From Scylla paramamosain (Eukaryota; Arthropoda; Malacostraca; Decapoda; Portunidae): a DNA stretch of 64,000 nucleotides. Numbering within the stretch: position 1 is the first letter of the stretch; each line of letters begins with the position of its first letter. The stretch covers positions 23,419,079 through 23,483,078 of the forward strand of contig NC_087151.1 of NCBI RefSeq assembly GCF_035594125.1, given 5' to 3'. The notes below the pieces were generated by a model. That model saw only the letters and a program-made list of their open reading frames with translations. It was not told the DNA's origin and made no database searches. The position numbers were made by a program, and so were the translations under genes. Positions 10,611 through 35,493 of the stretch are shown here, one piece after another.

Positions 10611-12611
10611 TTTAGTGTTTTGGTATTTCTTTCTTTTTTGTCGTTTTGGTGCCTAACACGGTAAATAAGACTCATAATGCACATTTTTGTTAATTACATT
10701 CTGTTACTAAACATAAAGTAATATTAACATGTTTTAGCGTTTCAGCACCACTGAACCTTAAAAACACCTGTCAAATACGTTTGTAATACTATCATTGTAT
10801 CCACATATTAGCATATTTCCATGTGTTTTGGCGTTTTGATAAACTCAAAGAGGCTCAAAACATCCATTTTTTGTAATGTTCTTTTTCACCAGGAAGTGTA
10901 TTTTTGCTTCCATTTTAGAGTTTTGGTATGTTACAAGCTTAATAACCGTCAAAATACACAATTTTGGTAATATTCTTTAATTTTCTTGTATCGGGTGTTT
11001 TCCATGCTTTTTAGTGTTTTCGTGGCTGATATGCTCAAAAACACGCAAATGACACGTTTCTGGACCTGTCATCTCATTATTGTATATAGAGTGTTTTGCT
11101 TGCATTTTGGTGTTTTGTTACCTAACAAACACAAAAATCACTAAAAATACATTTAAAATGAAGTTGTTCGATTTTTCCATAAATGAGTCATGTTTTGAAT
11201 GCGTTTTAGCGTTTCGGCACGTAAACAGTTGAAAACCATCAAAACCCACGTTTTTCGGTAATGTTATTTTATTTTCAAATATAGTGTGCTTTGCATGCAT
11301 TTTGACGTTTTAGTACCTAGGAAATTCAAAAACATTTATAATACATATTTTTGGTAAAGTAGTTCAGGTTCTTCATATAGGTTTCTTTTTTATGCATTTT
11401 GGCGTTTTGGTATCTAACATGGTGAATAAGACTTATAATACACGTTTTTTTGGTAATATTAATCTCTCTCCCAATATAGAGTACTATTCACGTGTTTTAG
11501 CGTTCTGATACATAAGAACATCAAAAACACTTATAACACACTTTTTGTGATTATATAATTTAATTTCCATACATTGGCTACTTTGCATGTGTTTCCGCAT
11601 TTTGGTACCTGAGAAACTGAAAAATATTTAAAGCACACGTTTTTGGAAATATTTCTCTGTTTCTTCAAAAAGGGTTACGTGTATGCATTTTGGCATTTTG
11701 TTATTTAACATGGTGAATCACACTCATAATACAAATTTTTGATAAAGATATTGTTTCTAAAATACAGAGTAATATTCATGTGTTTTAGTGTTTCAGCAAC
11801 TAAGAACCTTAAAAACACACATCGGAGACATTTGTGGTAATAACGTTTAGTTTCCTTATACTGTCTACTTTGCATTTATTTTCACGTGTTGTTACCTAAT
11901 AAAATAAAATAAAAATAACTCAAAACACATGTTTTAGGTAATGTCGTTTTGTTTCTTCAGAAAGGGTGTTTGGGTACCTAAAAAGCTCAAAAACACTCAA
12001 AAATACATTTTTTTTTTAATAAAGTGTTTACGTTTCTCCATAAAGGGTGTTGTGCTTGCGTTTTAGCGTTTTGATACCTCAAAAAACTCGTTGTTTGGTA
12101 AAGTTGTTTTCATTTCCAATATAGTCTGCTTTGCATGCACTTTAATAATGTAGTTTTGTTCTTTCACATAGGTATCTTTATATGCATTTTAGCGTTTTGG
12201 TACTTAAAATGGTGAATAAGACTCATAGTAAACGTTTTTGGTAATGTTGGTCTGTTTCTAAGTATAATGTATTATTAACGTGTTTTAGCTTTCTGATACC
12301 TTAGGACATCAAAAACACTCATATTACAAGTTTGTGATGGATGTCTTTTCGTTTCTTTATATAGGCTACTTTGTACGTTTTTTTTTTTTTTGTGTGTGTT
12401 TTGGTAGCTAAGAAACTTAAAAACACGTTTTTATGTAGGGACACAGGCCAAGGGCAACAAAAATCCCCCACCAACCAAAAAATAAATATAAAATAAATAA
12501 AAAATAAATAAATAAATAACCCACTGAGACAATGGTCCCTGAACAGGTTCCGAAGCGGCAGTCAAAAATGTATAAGTGTCTTAAATGATAAGTGTCTTGA
12601 AGGAATTCAAT

Positions 12612-13107
12612 TTATAGGAAGGTGGAAACATAATCAGGCATGGAGTTCCAAACTTTACCAGAGAAAGGAATTAATGATTGAGAATACTGGTTAACTCTTG
12701 CATTAGAGAGGTGGACAGAATAGGGGTGAGAGAGGGAAGAAAGTCTTGTGCAGAGAGGTCGCAGGCGGAGGGGAGGCATATAGTTAGCAACATCAGAAGA
12801 GCAGTTAGCATGAAAATAGCGGTAGAGGGTAGCTAAAGATTTAACATTTCGTCGGTGAGAAAGAAGCTGAAGCCAGTCAGTTAGATGAGAGTTGATGATA
12901 CGAAAATCTTTTGATTCCACTCTTTCTAAAATAGCCGTATGAGTGGAATCTCCCAAACATGTGAAGCATATTCCGTGCATGGACGGATAAGGACTTTGTA
13001 TAGGCTTAGCAGCTGGGGGGATAAAAAAATTGTCGTAGAAGTCTCAGAACACCTAACTTCAAAGAAGCGTTTTTAGCTGGAGATGAGTTTTGAAGTTTCT
13101 AGTTGGG

Positions 13108-13143
<36 letters not shown>

Positions 13144-13558
13144 ATGTTCAGTGTAGAAGAGATGAACAATTGATTGTCTTTATACAAGAGAGGATAGTTG
13201 TCTGGAAGGTTGTGTTGAGTTGATTGGTGGAGGAATTGAGTTTTTAAGGCATTAAACAATTAATGCAAACAATTAATCAGAAATTTTAGAGAGATCGAAA
13301 GTTAGGCATTATTGCATGAACTGTTTACTTCCGGAAGGGTTGAACGTCTATACAAAGAAGTGGAAAAATTCAGGGTGGTATCATCAGCGTTGGATTGGAT
13401 ATGATAATATGTTTGGTTTAGAAGATCGTTAATGAGTAATGGGATGACAGTGGGTGACAGGACAGTACACTTAGGAAGTACACTCGTAGAAGTCTCAGAA
13501 CACCTAACTTCAAAGAAGCGTTTTTAGCTGGAGATGAGTTTTGAAGTTTCTAGTTGGG

Positions 13559-13589
<31 letters not shown>

Positions 13590-14433
13590 CAGATGTTCAG
13601 TGTAGAAGAGATGAACAACTGATTCTCTTTATACAAGAGAGGATAGTTGTCTGGAAGGTTGTGTTGAGGTGATTGGTGGAGGAATTGAGTTTTTAAGGCA
13701 TTAAACAATTAATGCAAACAATTAATCAGAAATTTTAGAGAGATCGAAAGTTAGGCATCCTTGCGTGAACTGTTTACTTCCGGAAGGGTTGAACGTCTAT
13801 AGAAAGAAGTGGAAAAATTCAGGGTGGTATCATCAGCGTTGGATTGGATAGGATAATATGTTTGGTTTAGAAGATCGTTAATGAGTAATGAGATGACAGT
13901 GGGTGACATGACAGTACACTTAGGAACACCTCTGTTAATAGATTTAGAAGAAAAGTGACCATCTACCACAGGAGCAATAGAACGGTCAGAAAGGAAACTT
14001 GTGATGAAGATACAGAGAGAAGAAGAGAAACTGTAGGTGGGTAGTTTGGAAATCAAAGTTTTAGGCAAGACTCTATTAAAAAAGAAAATAATATGTATAA
14101 GGTAACAGCAAAAGTTTTACCAAAATCTCTCAAAGAGGATGACCGAGATTCAATAAGGAAAGCCAGATTACTAGTAGAGCGGCTTTGACGGAATCCAAAC
14201 TGGGGATTAGATAGAAGTTTGTCAAGTGATATATGTTTAATAATCTTCCTGTTGAAGGTAGATTCAAAAACTTTAGATAGGTAGGAAATTAAAGCAATAG
14301 GTCGGTAGTTTGAGGGATTAGAATGCCCACCATTTTTAGGAAAAGGCTGAATGTAGGTAAACTTCCAGCAAGAAGGAAAGGTAGATATTGAGAGGCAGAG
14401 TTGAAAGAGTTTCACTAGGCAAGGTGCCAGCAC
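12612..14433 (-). pseudogene. LINE copy 2: reverse transcriptase remnant
   Basis: Broken ORFs carry the RT. The N-terminal part is at 14053-14433 (FPSCWKFTYIQPFPKNGG, then NYRPIALISYLSKVFES, then PQFGFRQSRST). The palm with SINRGVPKCTVMSPTVISLLINDLL and a damaged YADD (NADD) is at 13751-14068. The C-terminal domain is at 12612-12980. The 451-bp duplication lies between palm and C-terminal domain. It is inactive. Confidence 0.8.
13033..13930. repeat. 451-bp tandem duplication inside LINE copy 2
   Basis: 13033-13483 and 13484-13930 are near-identical in sequence, each starting tcgtagaagtctcagaacac and each with a poly-A run (13110-13142 and 13563-13590). Differences are few, so the duplication is much younger than the LINE itself. 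Confidence 0.9.
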
Positions 14434-14489
14434 AGAGACACGATTCCGTAGAAGAGGGACCCCATCATGTTCATAAGCCTTCCGAGGTT

Positions 14490-15558
14490 TTAGGCCAACG
14501 AGGGCATGGAAAACTTCATTACGAAGAATTTTAATAGATTGAAAGAAGTAATCAGAGGGTGGAGGAGAGGCAGGATAGCAAAGGTTTGAGCGAAAAGTTC
14601 AGTTTTAGAAATAGATGTGATAGCAATGATGCCATCTGTTTGAAATAAAGGAGATAAAAAAAGAAGCAAAGCTATTGGAGATGTTTTTGGATAGATGCCA
14701 GAAGTCACGAGGGGAGTTAGATCTTGAAAGATTTTGACACTTCCTTTTAATGAAGGAAGTTTTGGCTACTTAGAGAACAGACTTGGCATGGTTCCGGGCA
14801 GACATATAAAGTTCATGAGATTATGATGTTGGAAGGCTTAAGTACTTTTTTGTGGGCCACCTCTCAATTATATACAGCATGAAAACAGGCTGTGTTAAAC
14901 AAAGGTTTGGAGGGTTTAGGTCGAGAAAAATAGTGAGGAATGTATGCCTGCCTCTATGCCAGACACTATCTCCTCTGCTATGCACTCGGCACACAGATAC
15001 GGGTCTCTGACACGGATGCAGTGGTCCTTCCAAGAAAAATCAGCAAAATATCTCCTCAGGTCCTTCCAACTATCAGAGGCAAAACGCCAGAGGCACCTCC
15101 GCCTAGGGTGATCCAAAAGAAGGATTGGAGCGACAGGACAAGATACAGATATGAGATTGTGATCGGAGGAGCCCAGTTGAGAAGAGATGGTAACAGCATA
15201 AGAAGAAGGATTAGAGGTAATGAAAATGTCAGGTAGGATGTTGCACCAATTACACTAGGTCATGGAGCATAATTGAAGGCTACTTCACCAGGATGGTCAG
15301 TGAAGTGAGAGGAAAGCCAAAGCTGGAGCTAACACTGAAGTCTCAAATAATGGTGATCTCTGTAAAAAGAAAGAAATAATGTGCTCCACTTCGAAAATAA
15401 AGCAGGCAAAGAATTTTCTTATTGTCAGAGGAGATAGGTGAGAGGAATACAGCACAGATGAATTTAGCTTGAGAGTGACTCTGTAGTCGTAGCCAGACAG
15501 TATAAAATTCTGAAGATTCGATAGCGTGGGCGCGAGAGCAGGTTAAGTCACTGTGCAC
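14490..15558 (-). pseudogene. LINE copy 2: endonuclease and linker remnant
   Basis: Minus-strand fragments match the linker (SKTELFAQTFA at 14490-14708) and the endonuclease C-terminus. RAHAIESSEFYTVWLRLQSHSQ near 15440-15540 is the same block as in copies 1 and 4. Frames are broken repeatedly. Confidence 0.75.
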
Positions 15559-15578
15559 ATAAAAACATCAAGATTTGG

Positions 15579-23590
<8,012 letters not shown>

Positions 23591-23639
23591 TGTTGTCTTT
23601 AACGTTCGAGAATAGAGTGTAAAAAAAGGTGTCTGCTCT

Positions 23640-25283
23640 AACCTCTTAAACTACTGCACTCTTGCTTTAATTTCCTGTATCTCTGAAGTTTTGAATATAT
23701 CCTGAATAGGAAGATTTTTAAACATCTATCATTTCACGACCATACATGTGATCGCCAGTATGGGTTCAGTCATGGCCGCTCTACTGGCCATCCTTACTGA
23801 GTCTTGGTCATCTTTTTTTTAAGGATTTTGTGAAATTTTCGCTGTTGCCTAAGAAATATCAAAAAGGTTTTGACAGAATATGGCACGATCTTTAATTTCC
23901 AAACTACCTTCCTACCTACTTACCTTCTATCCTTTTCTCTGTAATTTCACCTCAAATGTCCTTTCTGTCCGTTTTATTGTTGCTGTTGTAGGCGGAGACT
24001 ATTCTTCTCCTAAGTCTACGTATTAACAGTGGTGTTCCTATTATTCATTAATGATCTAAGACAAAATTCTTGTCATATCCACTCCTACGCTGATACCACT
24101 ATGTACTTTCTTACGTCTTTTCGTAGACGTCCAACCCTTTAGAAGCTAAACAGCTCACGTCGGGAAGCCACACTACGCCAGACTTCTAATTTCTTTAAAA
24201 TTTTTGTTTGGGGTAGAGTAATGCCTCAAAAACTCAATTCCTTCATATATCAACTTAACAGAGCGTTCCAGATAACTATCCTCTCTTTTTTATTGACACT
24301 CAGGTGTCCCCTGCTGCTACATTGAACTTCCTCTGTCTGTCTTTCATTAATAATCTAAGCTGGAAACTTCACATCTCATCTCTAGCTAAAACAGCTTATA
24401 TGAAGTTAGGCATTCAGAGTCGTCACCGCCAGTTTTTCTCACCCAACACAAACAAATTATGTTTGAGTTCCCCAAAAATGGTACTCAAACGAGCAATGGT
24501 ACTCAAACGAGTGGTCATATCCCTCACCTACTTTTGACATTCAGTACCGTTGTTGAATCTAGTTTTAACTTAAACGATCAGATAAAACTAGATTTAACTA
24601 GTTAAACTTTGATATTTCTAGTTATATCAAACACATTAAGGTATAACTAGTATTGCCTAGGTAATACTAGTTGTTCACCAACACATTGAAAATACCTAGT
24701 TAAAACTAGTTTTGACTGATTCCGGGTTTTGACTGTAACATATAATTTATATACTATCATAAGCTGCTGACCATGTACATATAGAGGGCCATTATCAATC
24801 CATGTAAGAAGTTCCAACCATGTATAGGATCCACTCATACCGCTCTTTTAGACAGGGTGAAATAAAAAGTTTCTCGTCCTATCAATTACTCTAACTGACT
24901 GTCTTCAGCCCTTCTCTCATCGCTGCAATGTTGCATCTCTTGATATCTTCTAATGCTATTTTCACGCTAACTGCTATTAAGATCTTACTGACTGCATGCC
25001 TCCTCTCCTCCCGCGGCCTTGCTGTACAAAACTTTATACTTTCTCTCACCCCTATTCTGTCCATCTCTCTAATGCAAGATTACCAGTATTCTGAGTCATT
25101 CATCACTGAAACTCTCTGCCTGCTTATGTATTTCCTTCCTCCTATGACTTGAACTCTTTCAAAGTAGGCTTTAAGACACTATCCTCCATTTTTTGGATGA
25201 TTCTTTTTGACCTCGGTTTGGGAACTGGCACTCAAGTGGGCGTTTTTCGAACTTTTGATTGCCCTTGACCAGTGTCACTCTTA

Positions 25284-25286
<3 letters not shown>
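23640..25286 (+). mobile_element. Jockey-like LINE, 5'-truncated copy 3
   Basis: Plus-strand 3' part of the same LINE family, starting within the RT (the QYGFSHGRSTG-like block near 23758) and ending in a poly-A tail at 25287. The YADD motif reads YADT near 24090. A palindromic insertion of about 300 bp splits it at roughly 24455-24770. The sequence between the last satellite monomer (about 23590) and 23640 is unassigned. Frames are heavily broken. Confidence 0.8.
24455..24770. mobile_element. Foldback/MITE-like palindromic insertion in LINE copy 3
   Basis: This stretch is absent from other LINE copies. It contains a 28-bp palindrome with one mismatched pair at 24645-24672, centred on CCTAGG. 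Flanking blocks related by inversion are ctagatttaactagttaaac at 24588-24607 against ctagttaaaactagttttga at 24695-24714. The phrase ggtactcaaacgag is directly repeated at 24480-24510. No coding capacity. The exact ends are uncertain. Confidence 0.6.
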
Positions 25287-25329
<43 letters not shown>

Positions 25330-25379
25330 ACGACAACATCAACAACAAAAACAACAACAACGACGACAACAACAACAGC

Positions 25380-25412
<33 letters not shown>

Positions 25413-25440
25413 AACAACAACAACAACAACAACAACAGTA
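25287..25440. repeat. Poly-A followed by (AAC)n
   Basis: A 40-base A run, the tail of LINE copy 3, grading into imperfect AAC/GAC trinucleotide repeats to about 25440. The tail probably seeded the microsatellite. Confidence 0.95.
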
Positions 25441-25735
25441 ATAGTATCAACAAAGAACGTCATCATTAACAACTACATTGTCATCATCAATGATAAAACA
25501 TAGTTAACGAAGAAAACAACAACAAACTTAAAATGACAATAACAACAAGAGTAAAAAGAAAAAAAACTGCAAACACAACACAATTCTTGCAATGAAACGA
25601 TTATTAAATCTTCCGTACCAAATAGCACACACACATACACACACACACATATTACTGATGATAATGACAATAATAATGCCGATAAGGTACTATAATAAAA
25701 TTGTAATTTAAAATTATTATTATCGTTATTACAAC
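25441..25735. other. Low-complexity A-rich spacer, no gene seen
   Basis: A-rich sequence with a short (CA)n run at about 25627-25650. No protein-like ORF and no recognised element. Confidence 0.7.
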
Positions 25736-25781
<46 letters not shown>

Positions 25782-25874
25782 GTAATAATAATAATAACAA
25801 CAAGAGGAACAACAACAACAATACTGCTACTACTAATAATAATAATAACGATAATAATAATAATAATAATAATG

Positions 25875-25948
<74 letters not shown>
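25736..25948. repeat. (TAA)n microsatellite
   Basis: Imperfect TAA/ATA trinucleotide repeats with a short AAC island at 25797-25830. Confidence 0.97.
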
Positions 25949-27116
<1,168 letters not shown>

Positions 27117-28254
27117 TTAAAAAAGCATGGAATCTATTTTATATTGGAATACAAAACAATACTGCCAAAAACGTATCTTTTCAGTGTTTGTGAGCTTTTT
27201 GCGTACTGAAACGCTAAATCGAATGCCAAAAAAAAAAATAAAATAAAATTATTGCGGAACAGAATAACATTACCAAAAACGTCTTTTTGAGATTCTTACC
27301 TACAACAGAAACGGCAAAATGCATGAAAAATACACGGTATGGGAAACGATACGATATTACAAGAAACATGTATTACAAGTGTTTCTGAATTTCTTAGATA
27401 CCAAAACGGTAAAACGCGTGAATAGCACTTTCTATTTACTAGAAAAGAACAGCATTGACAGATATATCTTTTTTATTTATTTATTTATTTATTCTTTACG
27501 TTGTTTTGTATCAAAACGACAAAATGGATGCAAAACACTCCTTATGGAAAAACAAAAGGGCATTACGAGAAACGTGTGTTTTTGAGCTATTTAACTACCA
27601 AAACTCTAAAATGTGTTAATAGTACCCTATATGGTGAAACAAAACTACATTATCAAAAACGCTTATTTTGAATGATTCTTTTTTCACATTGTTAGGTACC
27701 AAAGGGACAAAATGCATTTAAAGCACTCTGTATGGGGAAATGAAATGACATTACAAGAAACATTTCTTTAGAGTGTTTATGAGCTCGTTAGGCATCAAAA
27801 TGCTATAATGCATGGAAAGCACTCTATATTGGAATATAAAAGCACATTACGAAAAGCGTGCCTTTTGAGTGGTTTTGAGCTTCTTATGTATCAGATCGCT
27901 AAAATACATACTAAACATCCATTGTGGAGAAACAGAATAACATTACAAAAAATGTGTGTTTATATGGTGAAACAAAACGACATTACCTGAAACGTGTATT
28001 ATTGTTTTTGACATTCTCAGGTACTAATATCCTAAAACGCGTAAATAACAATCCATATGTAGAAACTGATCAACATTACCAAAAGCGTGTATTTAGGTAT
28101 TTTTCACGTTGTTAGGTACCAAAACTCCAAAATTCCTATATACCCCATATAAAGTGATTTCACTTTTTATGGGGAAAGGAAACGTTACCAGAAAAGTATC
28201 TGTTTTAGTGTTTTAGGCAACAAAACGCTAAAATGCTTAGAAAGCACCCTAGTA
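27117..28254 (-). repeat. Satellite array, 5-monomer type, inverted orientation
   Basis: The same monomer family read on the minus strand: ggtaccaaaacgc- and gcatgcaaagcaccctatat-like phrases on plus. The variant order fits the 5-monomer unit of 47.6-64 kb reversed, for example the attgttaggtacc marker near 27690 and 28108. Confidence 0.8.
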
Positions 28255-28493
28255 GCTGGGTGGGAAGAAAAAAAAAAAAACTGGCAGAGACGTCTCAGAA
28301 CACCTAACTTCATAGAAGCAGTTTTAGCTAGATATGAGATGTCAAGTTTCCACTTTAGATTATAAGGAAAGGACAGACCGAAAATGTTCAGTGTAGAAGG
28401 GGGAACAGTTAAGTGTCACTGAAGAAGAGGGTGTCGAGTTGATTGGAGGAATTTAGTTTTTGAGGCATTGAACAATACTAAGTTTGTTCTGCC

Positions 28494-29255
28494 CTAATCA
28501 GAAAAAAAAAAAAAAAAAAAAACTGTAGACAGGTGTTCTGTGGCTTCCCTGCGTGAAACGTTTATGTCCTGAAGTGTTGGACGTCTATGAAAAGATGTGG
28601 AAAAGTGCAGGGTGGTATCATCAGCGTAGGAGAGGATAGGACAAGAAGTTTGGTTTAGAAGGTCATTGATGAATAATAAGGAGAGAGTGGGTGATAGGAC
28701 AGAACCCTGAGGAACACCACTGTTAATAGATTTAGGAGAAGAACAGCCATCGTCTACCACAGCAGCAATAGAATGGTCAGAAAGGAAACTTGACATGAAG
28801 TTACAGAGAGAAGGATAGAAGCCATAGAAGGATAGTTTGGAAATAAAAGCTTTGTGCCAAATTCTATCAAAAGCTTTTCATATATCCAAGGCAACAGCAA
28901 GAGTTTCACCAAAATCTCTAAAAGAGGATGACCAAGACTCAGTAAAGAAAGCCAGATCACCAGTAGAGCGGCCTTGACTGAACCCATACTGGCGATCAGA
29001 CAGAAGGTTGTTTAAGAATCTTCATGTTCAGATAAAAGGTTGTGAAGTAATTGATGTTTAAGAATCTTCCTGTTGAGGATAGATTAGAAAAACTTTAGAT
29101 AGGCAGGAAATTAAAACAATAGGATGGCAGTTTGAGGGATTAGAACGGTCACCCTTTTTAAGAACAGGCTGAATGTAGGCAAATTTCCAGCAAGAAGGAA
29201 AGGTAGATGTTGACAGACAGAGCTGATAGAGTTTGACTAGGCAAGGTGCAAGCAC
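28494..29255 (-). pseudogene. LINE copy 4: reverse transcriptase remnant with intact YADD
   Basis: Three overlapping frames carry RT blocks in order: FPSCWKFAYIQPVLKKGDRS (29058-29255), the linker toward the palm (28754-28987), and SPKSINSGVPQGSVLSPTLS with YADD (28494-28796). This is the best-preserved palm in the window, but it is still frameshifted. Confidence 0.8.
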
Positions 29256-29716
29256 GGAGGCACAGTTTAGGAGAACAATAGGAGGGACCCCATCACGTCC
29301 ATAGGCCTTCTAAGGGTTTAGGCAAGCACGGAAAGCATCATTGCGAAGAATTTCAATGTGAAGCATGAAGTAGTCAGAGAATGGAGGAGAGGGAGGAACT
29401 AGCCATGTATCGTCCAAGGTATAGTTTTTAGCAAAGGTTTGAGCGAAGAGTTCAGCTTTAGAGATAGATGTGATAGCAGTGGTGCCATCCGGTTGAAATA
29501 AAGGAGGGAAAGAAGAGGAAGCAAAATTATTGGAGATATTTTGGGCTATATGGCAGAAGTCTCGAGGGAAGTTAGATTTTGAAAGATTTTGACACTTTCT
29601 GTTAATGAAGGAGTATTTTTGGGTAGTTGGAGAACAGACTTGGCATGGTTCCGGGCAGAAATATAAAGTGCATGAGATTTTGGTGATGGAAGGCTTAAGT
29701 ACCTTTTATGGGCCAA

Positions 29717-30728
29717 CTATCTATCATGTATAGCACGAGAACAAGCTGTGTTAAACCAAGGTTTGGAAAGTTTAGGTCGAGAAAAAGAGTGAGGAAGGTA
29801 TGTCTCCATGACAGACACTATCATCTCTGTTATGCGCTCGGCACATAAAGATGGGTCTCTGACACGGAAGCAGTAGTCATTCCAAGGAAAATCAGCAAAA
29901 TACCTCCTCATGTTCCTCAACTAGCAGAGGCAAAACGCCAGAGACACCTTCGCTTAGGGGGATCCTGAGGAGAGATTGGAGCGATAGGACAAGATACAGA
30001 TATGAGATTGTGATCGGAGGAGCCCAACGGAGAAGAGAGGGTGACAGCATATGGAGAAGGATTAGAGGAAAGAAGTTGAGGAAAAGATCAAGAATGTTAG
30101 GCGTATCTCCAAAACGGTCAGGAATACGAGTAGGGTGTTGCACCAATTGCTCTAGGTCGTGGAGGATAGCAGATTGAAGGCTAGTTCACCAGGATGGTCA
30201 GTGAAGGGAGAGGAAAGCCAAAGCTGGTGGTGAACATTGATGTGTCCAAGAATGGGGATCTCTGCAAAAGGGAAGAGAGTCAGAATATGCTTCACTTTGG
30301 AAGTTAAGTAGTCAAAGAATTTCTTGTAGTCAGAGGAGTTAGGTGAGATTTATACAGCACAGCTGAATTTAGTTTGAGAGTGACTCTGAAGTCGTAGCCA
30401 GATGGTAGAAAACTCAGAAGATTCAAGAGCGTGGGCACGAGAGCAGGTTATGTCGTTTCGCACATAAACGCAACATCCAGCTTTGAATTGAAAATGAGGA
30501 TAGAGAAAGTAGGAGGGAACAGAAAAAGGGCCTACTGTCACTTACCTCAGATTCCTGATTTTCATTGACGAAAAGAAGATGAGGTTTAGAAGAGGAGAGG
30601 TGGTGTTCTACAGATTGAAAATTAGATCTTAGACCGCGAATGTTGCAAAAGTTAATGAAGAAAAAGTTGAGGGGGGGTGTCAAGATATTTAGGGTCATTA
30701 TCAGAAGAGCAGTCCGCCCTGGGGACAT
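29717..30728 (-). pseudogene. LINE copy 4: endonuclease and linker remnant
   Basis: Broken frames include a NFCNIRGLRSNFQSVEHHL start-like endonuclease segment at 30423-30728. The CCVYVRNDITCSRAHALESS block follows at 30350-30541, then [20 protein letters not shown] at 29892-30146 and PKLSKPWFNTACSRA at 29717-29920. It is the longest 5' extent of the family in this window. Confidence 0.8.
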
Positions 30729-30735
30729 TTGTGGC

Positions 30736-34202
<3,467 letters not shown>

Positions 34203-34226
34203 AAACCACTCCATATGGAGTGGTTT
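34203..34226. repeat. Perfect 24-bp palindrome at satellite orientation switch
   Basis: Centre CCATATGG at 34211-34218; bases 34203-34226 are identical to their reverse complement. Left of it the satellite is inverted, right of it plus-oriented. Confidence 0.9.
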
Positions 34227-35492
34227 GGGTACCTAATAAACTCGAAAACACCCTAAACACAAGTTTTTTGGTAATATTGTTCTGTTCCTCCAGTAATGGT
34301 TTTTTACATGTATTTTAGAGTTTTGGTACGTAAGAGGCTCAAAATAATTTAAAATACATGATTTGTTAGTAATGTTTAGTTTTCCCAAATGAGATGTTTT
34401 CCATGCTTTTAGGTTTTTGGTGCCTTGTATGCTCAAAACAAGAAAATGACAGGTTTCTGGTAATGTTGTTTCATTACCCGATATAGGATGCTTTCCATGC
34501 ATTTTGTAGGTTTGGTATCTAACAAGACGAAAAAAAAAACACTTAAAATACACTCTTTATTTATTTTTTTTATTTTTATTTTTTTATTTTTTTTTTGCGT
34601 GCATTTTAGTGTTTTGGTACGTAACTAGTTTGAAAACACTAAAAAGACACTTTTTTGGTGATATTTTCTTTTCTAATTTCGTGTGCTTTGTATGCACTTT
34701 GGCGTTTTGGTACCTAACATTCATAATACAGGTTATTGGTATTGTAGTTCTGTTTCTTCATATAGATTTCTTTTTATGCATTTCGTCGTTTTGGTGCCTA
34801 ACACGGTAAATAAGACTCATAATGCACATTTTTGTTAATTACATTATGTTACAAAACATAAAGTAATATTAACATGTTTTAGCGTTTCAGCACCAGTGAA
34901 CTTTAAAAACACTTGTCAAATACGTTTGCAATACTATCATTGTATCCATATATTAGCATATTTCCATGTGCTTTGGCGTTTTGGTAAACTCAAACAGACT
35001 CAAAACATCCGTTTTTTGTAATGTTCTTTTTCACCAGGAAGTGTATTTTTGCTTCCATTTTAGAGTTTTGGTATATTACAAGCTTAATAACCGTCAAAAT
35101 ATTGGTAATATTCTTTAATTTTCTTATATCGGGTGTTTTCCATGCTTTTTAGTGTTTTCGTGGCTGATATGCTCAAAGACACACAAATGACACGTTTCTG
35201 GACCTGTCATCTCATTATTGTATATAGAGTGTTTTGCTTGCATTTTGGGGTTTTGTTACCTAACAAGCTCAAAAATCACTAAAAATATATTTAAAATTAA
35301 ATTGTTCGATTTCTCCATAAATGAGTCTTATGTTTTGAATGCGTTTTAGCGTTTCGGCACGTAAACAGTTGAAAACCATCAAAACCCACGTTTTTCGGTA
35401 ATGTTATTTTATTTTCAAATATAGTGTGCTTTGCATGCATTTTGACGTTTTATTACCTAGCAAATTCAAAAACATATATAATACATATTTTT
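34227..35492 (+). repeat. Satellite segment, plus orientation, duplicate of 10224-11352
   Basis: Base-for-base similarity to 10224-11352 with few substitutions and small indels. The copies share the aberrant phrases ctaataaactcgaaaacacc, aagaggctcaaaa and aacaagacgaaaa. It ends exactly where the Polinton-type element begins (after atacatattttt). Confidence 0.9.
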
Positions 35493-35493
35493 A

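Larger units (their letters stand above)
12434..15578 (-). mobile_element. Jockey-like non-LTR retrotransposon, decayed copy 2
   Basis: Minus-strand LINE of the same family as copies 1, 3, 4 and 5. Its 3' tail is the TTTA/ATAA-rich stretch at about 12470-12522. RT fragments lie at 12612-14433, linker at 14490-14850 and endonuclease at 14820-15558. The YADD catalytic motif reads NADD (near 13838-13850). A satellite phrase similar to ttaaaaacacgttttt occurs at both edges (12417-12433 and 15579-15596), fitting a target-site duplication of about 15 bp. An internal segment is tandemly duplicated (13033-13930). Stops and frameshifts throughout. Confidence 0.85.
28255..30735 (-). mobile_element. Jockey-like LINE, copy 4, 3'-truncated
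   Basis: Minus-strand LINE running from the 5' region (about 30735) through endonuclease (30350-30541), linker, and RT with an intact YADD (within 28494-28796; SYADDTTLHFSTSF). It stops at 28255, where the C-terminal block and 3' tail are missing. The satellite reads gaaagcaccctag on the left and caaaaaaacgtatc on the right. About 28 bp of the expected monomer between these are absent, so insertion was accompanied by a small target deletion instead of a duplication. Frames are broken. Confidence 0.85.
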
